The notes under the pieces: generated by a model
The model's input: only the letters and a program-made list of their open reading frames with translations
Databases searched by the model: none
What the model was told of the DNA's origin: nothing
In this document: positions 41,974-50,645 of the stretch, one piece after another
Layout: each line of letters starts with the position of its first letter
Numbering within the stretch: position 1 is the stretch's first letter
Position numbers and translations under genes: made by a program
Origin: Niastella vici
Lineage (GTDB): Bacteria > Bacteroidota > Bacteroidia > Chitinophagales > Chitinophagaceae
Assembly (NCBI RefSeq): GCF_002077945.1
Contig: NZ_LVYD01000044.1
Span: forward strand, 186,001-250,000
Length of the DNA stretch: 64,000 bases
Direction: 5' to 3'

Positions 41974-42924
41974 TCATGGTTTCGTTTTATACGTGTCTGC
42001 ATTTTGATTGATCCAGTTGTAAAGGCGGTAAACATCGTCTTTTACAAACAACCGGGTGCCGGGGTTCATAGTGGCGGCGGTTCCACAGGCTACGCCAAAA
42101 CGAACGGTTTCACGTAATGATCTTCCCTGCGAAAGCATCCATATCATGCCGGCAACCATACTGTCGCCTGCTCCAACTGTGCTTTGTTTTTTTACGGCAG
42201 GTACCGGTACATGTTCGCATCCATCGCGCGTAACCAGTAATGCGCCTGATGGCCCCATAGATACTACCATTACTTCGCACTGCCCCCTTTTGATCACTTC
42301 CATGGCTGCGTCATTTACTTCATTTATTTCGAGGTAATTCGTACCTGCCAGCGCGCATAATTCGCTTAAATTGGGTTTTAAGAGATACACCCCTTCCTGT
42401 ACCGCCAGTTGCAGGGGAGTGCCTGATGTATCAATAATAAACCGGGCGTTTATCTGTTTAGCCAGTTTTGCCAGTTGGGCAAAAAAGTTTTCCGGCAAAC
42501 CGGGTGGTAAACTGCCGCTGGCAACAATGTATGCAGGCGCCGGCTGCAATTGCTGCAATATATGATAGCATGCCTGGGCTTCCAGTTCGGTAAGCGAGGC
42601 GCCCGGCATTACAAAACGATATTGTAAGTTGGTGTCGTTTTCGCGCACAACTATATTTTCACGGGTTTCCTGCTCAATAGGAATGGTTTTATAGTTGATG
42701 TTACGGTCTTTAAGGTAGTTTTCGATCAGCTTACCATTGATGCCACCCGATGGAAAAATGGCCAGCGAGTCGCCGCCCAGCTCTTTCAGGGCCTTACTGA
42801 TATTAATACCACCACCACCTGCTTCGGTGATCATTTCACTGCACCGCATTTTTTTCTCGGCTACCAGTTTATTCACTGAAGTGCTTTTATCAACTGCCGG
42901 ATTCATAGTAATGGTTATGACCAT
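41974..42924 (-). CDS. pfkB: 1-phosphofructokinase/hexose kinase, PfkB family
   Basis: 316 residues from the ATG at 42924 (MVITITMNPAVDKST); the frame to 42975 is not supported. Ribokinase-type: N-terminal NPAVD, GGGGINISKAL, then the C-terminal TVGAGDSMVAGMIWML with the catalytic Asp. Phosphofructokinase-B or tagatose-6-phosphate kinase type; 1-phosphofructokinase cannot be excluded. It has its own Fnr-type promoter. PfkB (Rv2029c) is also in the DosR set (recalled). Confidence 0.9.
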   Translation of the reverse strand: MVITITMNPAVDKSTSVNKLVAEKKMRCSEMITEAGGGGINISKALKELGGDSLAIFPSGGINGKLIENYLKDRNINYKTIPIEQETRENIVVRENDTNLQYRFVMPGASLTELEAQACYHILQQLQPAPAYIVASGSLPPGLPENFFAQLAKLAKQINARFIIDTSGTPLQLAVQEGVYLLKPNLSELCALAGTNYLEINEVNDAAMEVIKRGQCEVMVVSMGPSGALLVTRDGCEHVPVPAVKKQSTVGAGDSMVAGMIWMLSQGRSLRETVRFGVACGTAATMNPGTRLFVKDDVYRLYNWINQNADTYKTKP

Positions 42925-42947
42925 ATTGCTGATTTTGTAATAAGATA

Positions 42948-42990
42948 CAAATATGAATGAAGAAGATGACGGCAATTATGATGTGGCTCA
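42948..42990 (-). promoter_or_regulatory. Fnr-type promoter of the pfkB gene
   Basis: Palindrome TGATGTGGCTCA (42979-42990) and -7 box CATATTTG (minus strand, 42955-42948, one mismatch). Centres are 33 bp apart. Confidence 0.5.
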
Positions 42991-43025
42991 GCCGGGATAT
43001 TGATTTATAACAGTAAAAGATGATT

Positions 43026-43910
43026 TTAATGATTACGCCTTTTGCCTACCGTAAATATCCTCGATAAATTGAACCCGAAGCGGATGCTTCCCTTGCCCCA
43101 GTTGCTGGTTGTATTTGTAATGAATGATTTTTCGTTCATACCTGTAGCATTGGTGAACAGCAACTGAAATACATGACCGCCTGTTTCAATATCAAATCCC
43201 AGCGAAAACGGGTCTTTGTATACATTTTTGTCGAGCCCTTTGGCAATATAATGATAATCGGCCACAACGGCCACCCGTTTCGATAGTTTCAACCTGGCGC
43301 CAATACCAAGCGCATATACATCATTTTCCTCGCTTGCCAGCGCTACCAGGTTGCGATGCACAAAAACAGGTGATAGTTGCAGACTGAAATGTTCATTGAA
43401 TTTGCGGCCAATAATGAGCTCATTGTAGAATGCCAGCCGGTTACTGAAATAATTTTTTTTGGCCGTGTCGGTCCAGGGTTGTGTTTGAGCGGTTATACCG
43501 GTAACCAGTACAATAGATACAGGAAAGGAGCCCGGGCCGGTCGATTGCCAAACGGGGCGGAACTTGATAAAGCCATCCAGTTCTTTTCCCACATTGCTGC
43601 GGCCTATTCCTATTGTAAGGCTGTTGAGTAAACCATAATCAAATCCCAATCTCATGTTCGCCTGGTCGAGCCCGAACAGGTTATTCGGGCCTGAATTAAT
43701 TTCTCCAAAGCGATGCAGGATCCTGACATCGAGCTCCCCTTTACCGATCATCTCCATGGAATGGCCGTTCAATACCCGGGATGATTTAAAGGCATTGGTA
43801 ACGTGCTCTATTTTCTTAGGTTCGTTTTTGTCAACCAGGGAAAGCAGGTCCTGTGCCAATGAAACATGGTATAGTACTATACACAATAAAGCAATTATTG
43901 ATTTTTTCAT
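43026..43910 (-). CDS. DUF5777 beta-barrel outer membrane-type protein
   Basis: 294 residues with a signal peptide (about 1-19, ending SLAQ) and the DUF5777 pattern KSSRVLNGHSMEMIGKGELD, RILHRFGEINSG and NNLFGLDQANMRLGFDYGL, followed by alternating strands and a C-terminal IRFGFNLSRIF-type strand. Probably an outer membrane barrel. It ends the minus-strand unit with YceI and the haem lipoproteins, where DUF5777 is often found in Bacteroidota. Function unknown. Confidence 0.8.
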   Translation of the reverse strand: MKKSIIALLCIVLYHVSLAQDLLSLVDKNEPKKIEHVTNAFKSSRVLNGHSMEMIGKGELDVRILHRFGEINSGPNNLFGLDQANMRLGFDYGLLNSLTIGIGRSNVGKELDGFIKFRPVWQSTGPGSFPVSIVLVTGITAQTQPWTDTAKKNYFSNRLAFYNELIIGRKFNEHFSLQLSPVFVHRNLVALASEENDVYALGIGARLKLSKRVAVVADYHYIAKGLDKNVYKDPFSLGFDIETGGHVFQLLFTNATGMNEKSFITNTTSNWGKGSIRFGFNLSRIFTVGKRRNH

Positions 43911-43925
43911 GTATTACGGACTGGT

Positions 43926-44480
43926 TTATTTAAGTACGTTGTAATTACAGTTTACTTTGATGGTAACCGTTTTAGAGATCTTGTCTTTTACCAGTGAAGG
44001 GATCTCTATATTGTAATCGGCTAATAAAACCGTAAATTCAGCATTGGTGCTAACTGTTTCGCCTGTTACTTTCAATGTGCCGGCGGCTTGCAGTTCTTTT
44101 TTTATCCCGTGCATATCCAGTACGCCTTTTACAGTAACCGGGTACAGGCCGTCTTTTTTAAAATTCACTGTGTTAATATTCGAAATCGTTCCTTTGAATA
44201 TTGATTTTGGGTACTTTTCACTCTCCATATAGTTTTCGTTAAAATGCGCCTGCATCAACGATCGTTTAAATTCGAAACCTTTTACCAGCACGGCAAATTC
44301 TATCTGGCCGGAGGTAGCATCAAATATGCTGGTGGTGGTTTTATTTACTCCGTCTATGTCTTCGCCTGAACCGGCTGCGAACGAGATATTACCGTTTTTT
44401 GTAAAATACCGCTGTTGCGAATACGATAGGGTGGTGAGTGAAAAGCAAATAAAAAATAAGAAGGGTGTTTTAATGGTCAT
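43926..44480 (-). CDS. YceI family periplasmic lipid-binding protein
   Basis: 184 residues: signal peptide (about 1-21, ending SYSQ) and a YceI lipocalin-like barrel with SFAAGSGEDIDGVNKTTTSI, AHFNENYMESEKYPKSIFKG and the C-terminal AEFTVLLADYNIEIP segment. YceI proteins bind isoprenoid quinones or lipids. It lies 15 bp upstream of the DUF5777 gene, a frequent pairing. Confidence 0.85.
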   Translation of the reverse strand: MTIKTPFLFFICFSLTTLSYSQQRYFTKNGNISFAAGSGEDIDGVNKTTTSIFDATSGQIEFAVLVKGFEFKRSLMQAHFNENYMESEKYPKSIFKGTISNINTVNFKKDGLYPVTVKGVLDMHGIKKELQAAGTLKVTGETVSTNAEFTVLLADYNIEIPSLVKDKISKTVTIKVNCNYNVLK

Positions 44481-44508
44481 AATTTTATGATTTTAAAAGC
44501 AGGATGAT

Positions 44509-44931
44509 TTATTTTACCAGGCTGCACCTGTTCAGTATTACATCTGTGAGTATTCCAGTGCAAATGCCTTTGACCCTGATGGCTGATCCAACCGGTATAC
44601 GCTTCACCGTTTCCGCTTCTTCATTGTAAAAACTGCAGGTAACTGCTGCAAGCGGGTCGCCGGTATCCAGGAATACGGTTGCGTGGCCATCCTTATCGAT
44701 ATTGTTACCCGATACTTTACCTGAAACCAGGATCAATTTGTCGACATACCGGCTGTTAGCTGCTGTTTCATTCTGTTGAAAGCTTTTTACAAGGTCTGCG
44801 GCCACTATTGCTGTGGTGGGTGTTTGCTTTCGGGTGTCTGCCGGCTTTTTATTATACAAATACCAGCCATACGATGCACCGGCCAGCAACACCACTGCAA
44901 TGGCCGCCACGATTTTTTTCCATCTTCGCAT
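44509..44931 (-). CDS. OB-fold (tRNA_anti-like) periplasmic protein
   Basis: 140 residues: N-terminal membrane anchor (about 8-25), an alpha-helical linker with DLVKSFQQNETAANSRYVDK, and an OB fold with ILVSGKVSGNNIDKDGHATV and RVKGICTGILTDVILNRC. Matches the tRNA_anti-like family of Bacteroidota, small exported OB-fold proteins of unknown role. Part of the unit that ends in DUF5777. Confidence 0.75.
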   Translation of the reverse strand: MRRWKKIVAAIAVVLLAGASYGWYLYNKKPADTRKQTPTTAIVAADLVKSFQQNETAANSRYVDKLILVSGKVSGNNIDKDGHATVFLDTGDPLAAVTCSFYNEEAETVKRIPVGSAIRVKGICTGILTDVILNRCSLVK

Positions 44932-44941
44932 ATGATCTGTT

Positions 44942-45316
44942 TTAGTTATTAGGTGTTCCTGAATTGATCCAACAGGTTAAGATGGCAATTTCCGAGGTGG
45001 TTAGTGCAGCTCCGGGGGGCATGGTTTTGTCAACCAGAGCCCGTTGCTTTATGCGGCCCGCCAGTGCTTTCACCTGGTCATATGTTTCAAGCACCGTTGA
45101 TCCGGCAGCCGATGCTGCATTGTGACAACCTGTTGTATTGCATTTGCCGGCCACGATCGGTTTAACGGCGGTGTAGGTAGCCGTTACCTTGCTACAGTCA
45201 ACCGTACTGTCCGGATAAATTAGTTCCCCCTTGTCATAATAACATCCGGTTAATAGTACAATTATTATGGTAAGTAACGCCAAAGCGCTTGCTGAATGCT
45301 TCTTTTGTTTGTGCAT
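44942..45316 (-). CDS. Haem-motif lipoprotein (CX4CH), small
   Basis: 124 residues. Lipoprotein signal with lipobox LLTGC. A single CNTTGCHNAAS element is CX4CH rather than the usual CX2CH haem motif; a distal Met (KTMPPG) could be the second ligand. Related to the cytochrome-c-like proteins of the planctomycete/Bacteroidota type. Whether haem is attached cannot be told. It is 5 bp from the next haem lipoprotein gene upstream. Confidence 0.7.
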   Translation of the reverse strand: MHKQKKHSASALALLTIIIVLLTGCYYDKGELIYPDSTVDCSKVTATYTAVKPIVAGKCNTTGCHNAASAAGSTVLETYDQVKALAGRIKQRALVDKTMPPGAALTTSEIAILTCWINSGTPNN

Positions 45317-45321
45317 ATATT

Positions 45322-46023
45322 TTAATTATTGGGAGTTCCCGCCTGTATCCATTTTTCAACCTGCTGTATCTGGCAGTCTGCCAGTTTATTACCGCCCTGT
45401 GGCATGGCCGCATAACCGGTGGCATGTTTAATACTGCCCAGCATTCTTCCGCTCTGGGCCGCCGTTTTCACACCTGCATAGGTGCTTAGATCAACGCCGC
45501 CGCCCAGCGAGGCAGGGTTATGACAGCCTTTGCAATAGGTGTTCATTAAAGGCATCACTGCCCCTGAAAAAGTAAATAAGGTGGTGTCACAACCGCCGGT
45601 ACATTGATTGTTTTTAGCACCCTGGTTTATCCATTTTTGAATGGAAGCTTTTGCTGATGCGCTGAATGGCTGATGAGGCGGCGGCGGCATAATATCGCCG
45701 GGGTTGGTAGTGTTGATGACCTGGTACAGTTTGCTGCCCGACGCATTTCCGGAAGTTACAATTTTCATGATACCGGAATAGCTGTTCAATACCAATCCTT
45801 CTTTATGCGTAGTGGCATCATGGCAGCCACTCAAAGCACATCCTGAGCTGATCAATGGAAGAATGGTATTGCCAAAGTAAACGGTATCTGCGCTGCATGA
45901 GTTGCTGATAACGGGCGGATTATTGCCGTTATTACCATTGTTGCCTGTAATCGGTATTTCGTGCTTACAGGTGATGAAAAGGCATGCGGTTGCCGCAACC
46001 GTAATAATGAATGTTAATTTCAC
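45322..46023 (-). CDS. c-type cytochrome lipoprotein with two haem motifs
   Basis: 233 residues. Lipobox LFITC, then two cytochrome-like repeats: GCALSGCHDATTHKEGLVL (CX4CH) and TYCKGCHNPASLGGGVDL (canonical CXXCH), each followed by Y/V...IM...G and MP ligands (DIMPPPPHQP, AAMPQGGNK). First gene of a five-gene minus-strand unit (two haem lipoproteins, OB-fold, YceI, DUF5777). Likely an outer-surface or periplasmic electron carrier. Confidence 0.75.
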   Translation of the reverse strand: MKLTFIITVAATACLFITCKHEIPITGNNGNNGNNPPVISNSCSADTVYFGNTILPLISSGCALSGCHDATTHKEGLVLNSYSGIMKIVTSGNASGSKLYQVINTTNPGDIMPPPPHQPFSASAKASIQKWINQGAKNNQCTGGCDTTLFTFSGAVMPLMNTYCKGCHNPASLGGGVDLSTYAGVKTAAQSGRMLGSIKHATGYAAMPQGGNKLADCQIQQVEKWIQAGTPNN

Positions 46024-46228
46024 AGTTGTTTTCTTTTGGGTGATGAATAGCGGTAAGGGGAACAGGTAATGTTCGTGGGGGTAGAGGCGCCTCTTATATT
46101 ACAGACAAAATAAAATGTACATGGTCCCAGTGAGTTTTAAAGAATATTTGCCGGCTTTCAGCCGTTATGGTATTTTGCATGGTCACATGGCCTGTTTATT
46201 ACACCTTTATTTACTTCCTGTAGCATAA

Positions 46229-46795
46229 ATGAACGCAACAGATGATATCGTATGGCAGCAGATCCGCCAAAGAAATATGCCTGCTTTTGAAAGCTATTAC
46301 AAGGAGCATTTCAAAAAGTATTTACTGGTTGCCTATAAATTTGTGCGGTCGGTCCCTGTAGCGCAGGAGATCGTGAACGACGTGTTCCTGAAGATCTGGG
46401 AAGATGCTGAAAAGATCATGATCGAATCCTCACTAAAAGCTTATATATATAAAGCGGTGGTAAACCGAAGCATCAATGCCTTGAACAAACAACAAAAGGA
46501 ACAACAGCACCAGCGGGCACTTTCCCTGTTGCCAGAAGCATTCTATGAAGAAAAGCAACTGGAAACCAATGAATTGAAATTGCAGTTGTATAAAGCCATT
46601 GACAACCTGCCCGATCAGTGTAAAAGAGTATTTCAGCTAAGCCGCTTCGAGGGGCTGAAGCAACAGGAGATTGCAGACAAACTGGGCATTTCCATAAAAA
46701 CCGTAAAAAACCATATAACACTGGCTCTTAAAACATTGGCCCGGCATGCCGATAGATCCCTGCTCCTGTTTTTGATTATAAAGTCTTTTTTATAG
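46229..46795 (+). CDS. ECF-type RNA polymerase sigma factor
   Basis: 188 residues. Region 2 with YYKEHFKKYLLVAYKFVRS and VAQEIVNDVFLKIWED, region 4 with FQLSRFEGLKQQEIADKLGI and IKTVKNHITLALKTL. Bacteroidota FecI-like ECF sigma that pairs with the FecR-type anti-sigma factor encoded 44 bp downstream. Directs transcription of the neighbouring TonB receptor in this kind of system. Confidence 0.9.
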   Translation: MNATDDIVWQQIRQRNMPAFESYYKEHFKKYLLVAYKFVRSVPVAQEIVNDVFLKIWEDAEKIMIESSLKAYIYKAVVNRSINALNKQQKEQQHQRALSLLPEAFYEEKQLETNELKLQLYKAIDNLPDQCKRVFQLSRFEGLKQQEIADKLGISIKTVKNHITLALKTLARHADRSLLLFLIIKSFL

Positions 46796-46839
46796 GCGAC
46801 TGGGACCAGGCCTTATTTTATTTGTCATACCTATAGCGC

Positions 46840-47853
46840 ATGGATCATTTATCAAACAATACTACCCCCTGGCCCCTGATCGGCTCCGCTTTACAGGGCG
46901 ATCTCAGCGGGGAAGAAGACGTGGAGCTGCAGCAATGGCTGGCAGCTGATGTACAAAACAGGGAATTATTCAGGCAGTTACAAAATGCCTGGAATAATGA
47001 CCTGGAAGAATTGCAAGCCTACCTGCAAGCCGATGAATCGGTTGCCTGGAATGCTTTGAGAACTAAAATGGAAGAACGGGCAACCCGTGAAAATGACGGG
47101 CACGAGAGGGGTATTGCCGGTGCAGGAAAAAGCCGCGCCCGTTTGATAAGGCTGGTAGCTATAGCTGCCCTTTTTGTTTTGATAACAGGTATAGTCATTT
47201 GGAAAATGAGCATTGATAGCAGTAGTAACTATAGCACAGGTAGCGCTGAACAACAGTCGGTTGCCCTGGCCGACGGTACCCGCATAAACCTGTTTCCTGC
47301 ATCCCAGCTGGAAGTACCTGAAGGGTATAATAAGAAGTTACGAAAAGTGGTATTAAAAAGCGGGGAAGCATTTTTTGACGTACGGCACAAACAAATACCA
47401 TTTATTGTAGACCTGGGTGTTGCCAGTGTAAAAGATATTGGCACCAGTTTCCGCATAAGGAAAGCAAAAGACAGTATACGGGTTGCTGTAGTTTCGGGCA
47501 TAGTGGAACTAAGGAATAAAACAAATAACGAGGTGCACCTGTTAAAAGCTGGTATGCAGGTAACATTACTGCCAGGTACGGGCAATTCGAGCCCGCTTAT
47601 TGTTATTGATTCTATTGACACTGCCGGGGATAACCCGTTGCGGTTTATTAATACTCCGCTGCCTGAAGTGATCAAAAGATTTGAAACCGTTTATAACAGG
47701 AAGATAGTTATAGCGGATCCGTCAATAATGCAAAAGCGCTTTACCGGTAATTTCGATGGACTGTCATTTGAAGGCGCCATGGAAGTACTTTGCCAATCTC
47801 TTAACATAACATTTATGCGGGAGAAGGATGCTTATTATTTAAAAAAGGAATAA
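46840..47853 (+). CDS. FecR-like anti-sigma factor with DUF4974
   Basis: 337 residues: cytoplasmic N-terminal (DUF4880-like, about 5-60), a transmembrane helix (about 106-126), FecR domain (SVALADGTRINLFPASQLEV, SGEAFFDVRH, TSFRIRK) and a C-terminal DUF4974 (about 265-335, FINTPLPEVIKRFETVYNRK). Transmits a signal from the TonB receptor to the ECF sigma factor. Followed 44 bp later by the receptor gene. Confidence 0.9.
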   Translation: MDHLSNNTTPWPLIGSALQGDLSGEEDVELQQWLAADVQNRELFRQLQNAWNNDLEELQAYLQADESVAWNALRTKMEERATRENDGHERGIAGAGKSRARLIRLVAIAALFVLITGIVIWKMSIDSSSNYSTGSAEQQSVALADGTRINLFPASQLEVPEGYNKKLRKVVLKSGEAFFDVRHKQIPFIVDLGVASVKDIGTSFRIRKAKDSIRVAVVSGIVELRNKTNNEVHLLKAGMQVTLLPGTGNSSPLIVIDSIDTAGDNPLRFINTPLPEVIKRFETVYNRKIVIADPSIMQKRFTGNFDGLSFEGAMEVLCQSLNITFMREKDAYYLKKE

Positions 47854-47897
47854 ATTCAGTAAAACCAGGAATACTGTACCATAGCAAAAAGAAAACG

Positions 47898-50504
47898 ATG
47901 TGGCCTGTTACCATTGGGGTAGTTAATAAAGTGTTATTGCAGGTGGCTTCACTTGCAGTATTTGTATTGCTGTTTACCGCCGGGTTAAGGGCGCAAACCA
48001 TCACTGATAAAGAGCAAAAGATCACTGTCGACGTAAAAAATGAATCGCTGCAAAATATACTTTTGAATATAGAATCGCAATCATCTTTCCGGTTTGCCTA
48101 TGATGCAGCGCTGATCTCGGGGCTAAGCAGGATCTCGTTCAGGGCCATCGATCAGCCGATGACCGATGTATTGAATAACCTGTTTAAAGGAACCGGTATT
48201 ACGTTCAGTATTAGCGGTAACCAGGTGATCTTACAAAAAAGCCAGCAAAGCAAAGTAACGCTCAGTGGTTTTACCAGTGATAAAAAGAACGGAGAGCTGC
48301 TGATTGGCACCAATATCTATTTCCCGGCCATCAAAAGAGGGACGGTGTCGAACAGGTATGGGTTTTATTCCATTACAATACCTGCTGCAGATTCTCTTGA
48401 AGTAGAAATATCCTATACCGGCTATCAAACCTTTCGAACTGTTTTAACTGGCCGTAAAGACGTGAAGCTGAATATACAGCTCAATCATCGGGAAGATTCT
48501 TTTACCTTCAAACCGGTTATTGTAGTGAACGATAAGGATAATGCCGTTACCAGGAACCAGGTAGACCTGATCGACCTCACGGCCGATATGATAACTGCAA
48601 CACCTGCCGTGAGCGGCAATGGCGATATCATCAATGCGGTACAATTGTCGGCAGGGGTTCAGGCCGGCATGGATGGAACCGCAGGATACCTTGTAAGAGG
48701 CGGCAATGCCGATCAGAACCAGGTATTACTCGATGAAGCCACGCTCTATAACCCGGGCCATCTGTTGGGGTTGGTAAGTGTTTTCAATTCTCCGGCCATT
48801 AAGAAAGCGACGTTGTTAAAGGGCGGTTTTCCTGCTTCTTATGGCGATAATCTGAGTTCAGTGCTCGAAGTGCAAATGAAAGACGGAAGCGATCAGCAGT
48901 TGGGCGGCGAATTACAACTGGGCACCATGACCTCTTCACTGGCCTTATGTGGGCCTATAATTCCGGGTAAATCCTCCTTCTTTTTGTCGGCCCGCAGAAG
49001 TACGATCGACTACCTGCTTCGCCCGGTTTCAACGACCGCCTATTTCAGCAATTATTATTTTTACGATCTGAATGCGAAACTGCAATTTCAGCTATCGCCC
49101 AATGACCGGGTATATTTCAGCATTTACCAGGGGTACGACAAAGGCGCTTATAATTCGAATGGTGAAGATGATGGTTATAACAAAGAGGATTACATAGATT
49201 ATAATATCGCATTCGGTAACCGGACCTTTGGTGCCCGGTGGAACCATGTTTTTTCAAAAAAACTGTTTTCCAATACTTCCCTGGTTTATACTTCGTATTT
49301 TCAGCGGCTTTCCACTATTGAGAAAAACTATTTTGCAGAATTGTATTCCGGCATCCGCGATCTTCATGCACGCACCGACCTGTATTATTACCCGAATGTG
49401 TCGCACCGGATACGGGTTGGGGCCGACTACCTGCAGCAATCGCTTTTCCCTGCTACTTTATCTGATAAGGTTTCGTCGGCAGGGTTTTTAGGCATCAATG
49501 AAAATGACATTCCTCAAAGAAGTTCCGACCGTTTTGCTGCTTACGTGGGTGATGATTATAAAATAAGCAGCAGATTCAATATATATGCAGGGGTAAGAAT
49601 ACCCCTTTACCGGAAAGTTGATGTGCAGTATATGAATGTTGAGCCGCGGTTATCGTTGTTATATCTCACCGGGGCCAACAGCAGCGTAAAATTGTCTTAC
49701 AGCAATATGCATCAGTATATTAACCTGGTGCAAAGTTACAATGCCACATTCCCGGCCGAAATATGGATGGGAAGCAGCAACAAAGTGAGGCCACAGGGCA
49801 GTCACCAGGTATCTGCCGGCTTTTATAAAAATGTAAGTGGAAAAATGTACCAGGCAAGCCTGGAAGTTTATTATAAAACAATGAGTGACCAGTTGCTGTT
49901 AAAAGGAGGCGGGTCCTCTTCTGTAATAGACAACAACCTGGAAGATCAGCTGATTTTTGGTAAAGGTTGGAGCTATGGCAGTGAATTTATCGTCAGGAAA
50001 ACCATTGGAAGAATAAAGGGATGGATCTCCTACTCATTCACCAATGCATTTCAACAGTTTGATTCATTGAACCAGGGCGTTGCTTTTCCACTGGCCATCA
50101 ACAGAAAACACAGTCTGTATGTATTGTGCAATTATGACTTTGATAAGCATTGGTCAGCCTCTGCCACGGCATATGTTACAAGTGGCCGGTCTGTGACATT
50201 AAATTCAGGTTCAGGCAATCAGAATGGCAATCCTTTGTATGATGAAGATGATCATAATGAAGCCTATAACCACCAGCTTTCGCCATATAACCGGTTAGAT
50301 GTAAGCGTTTCCTATAAAAAAAGCAGGGCTGCTGCAAACAGGACCTTTACAAGTGAGTGGGTGTTGTCGGTATTTAATGTATATGCGCATAAGAATACAC
50401 AATTTTATTACAGATCAATTGATCCGCAGACTAAAAAACCATATATAAAGGAAATACCGTTTTTCCCGGTTATACCAACCCTTACATACAAGTTAAGTTT
50501 TTAA
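47898..50504 (+). CDS. TonB-dependent receptor with N-terminal STN domain
   Basis: 868 residues: signal peptide (ending RAQ), STN domain (about 35-112, TVDVKNESLQNILLNIESQS), carboxypeptidase-regulatory-like fold (about 118-195), plug with QLSAGVQAGMDGTAGYLVRGGNADQN and a C-terminal 22-strand barrel ending TLTYKLSF. Outer membrane transporter with cell-surface signalling. No SusD partner is present, so the substrate is not a typical polysaccharide of a PUL; metal-siderophore or peptide is possible. Confidence 0.92.
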   Translation: MWPVTIGVVNKVLLQVASLAVFVLLFTAGLRAQTITDKEQKITVDVKNESLQNILLNIESQSSFRFAYDAALISGLSRISFRAIDQPMTDVLNNLFKGTGITFSISGNQVILQKSQQSKVTLSGFTSDKKNGELLIGTNIYFPAIKRGTVSNRYGFYSITIPAADSLEVEISYTGYQTFRTVLTGRKDVKLNIQLNHREDSFTFKPVIVVNDKDNAVTRNQVDLIDLTADMITATPAVSGNGDIINAVQLSAGVQAGMDGTAGYLVRGGNADQNQVLLDEATLYNPGHLLGLVSVFNSPAIKKATLLKGGFPASYGDNLSSVLEVQMKDGSDQQLGGELQLGTMTSSLALCGPIIPGKSSFFLSARRSTIDYLLRPVSTTAYFSNYYFYDLNAKLQFQLSPNDRVYFSIYQGYDKGAYNSNGEDDGYNKEDYIDYNIAFGNRTFGARWNHVFSKKLFSNTSLVYTSYFQRLSTIEKNYFAELYSGIRDLHARTDLYYYPNVSHRIRVGADYLQQSLFPATLSDKVSSAGFLGINENDIPQRSSDRFAAYVGDDYKISSRFNIYAGVRIPLYRKVDVQYMNVEPRLSLLYLTGANSSVKLSYSNMHQYINLVQSYNATFPAEIWMGSSNKVRPQGSHQVSAGFYKNVSGKMYQASLEVYYKTMSDQLLLKGGGSSSVIDNNLEDQLIFGKGWSYGSEFIVRKTIGRIKGWISYSFTNAFQQFDSLNQGVAFPLAINRKHSLYVLCNYDFDKHWSASATAYVTSGRSVTLNSGSGNQNGNPLYDEDDHNEAYNHQLSPYNRLDVSVSYKKSRAAANRTFTSEWVLSVFNVYAHKNTQFYYRSIDPQTKKPYIKEIPFFPVIPTLTYKLSF

Positions 50505-50645
50505 GGGACAAAACGACGCCATATTGAAAATGCCCCAATACAGGGCTGTTAACCTGGACCTTACTGCTACAAACTGAGAAAGATCAATCAGTTTTAATAA
50601 TTCGTTTTGGCCGCCATGAGCTGGCCAGGCACAATTTTTTTATTT

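Noticed and set aside
50575-50586. TGAGAAAGATCA upstream of the thioredoxin-ApbE unit as part of the regulon
   Set aside because: The nearest -7-like element (TCGTTTTG, 50602-50609) is at 25 bp, not at 33-35 bp; no support for the same promoter type.
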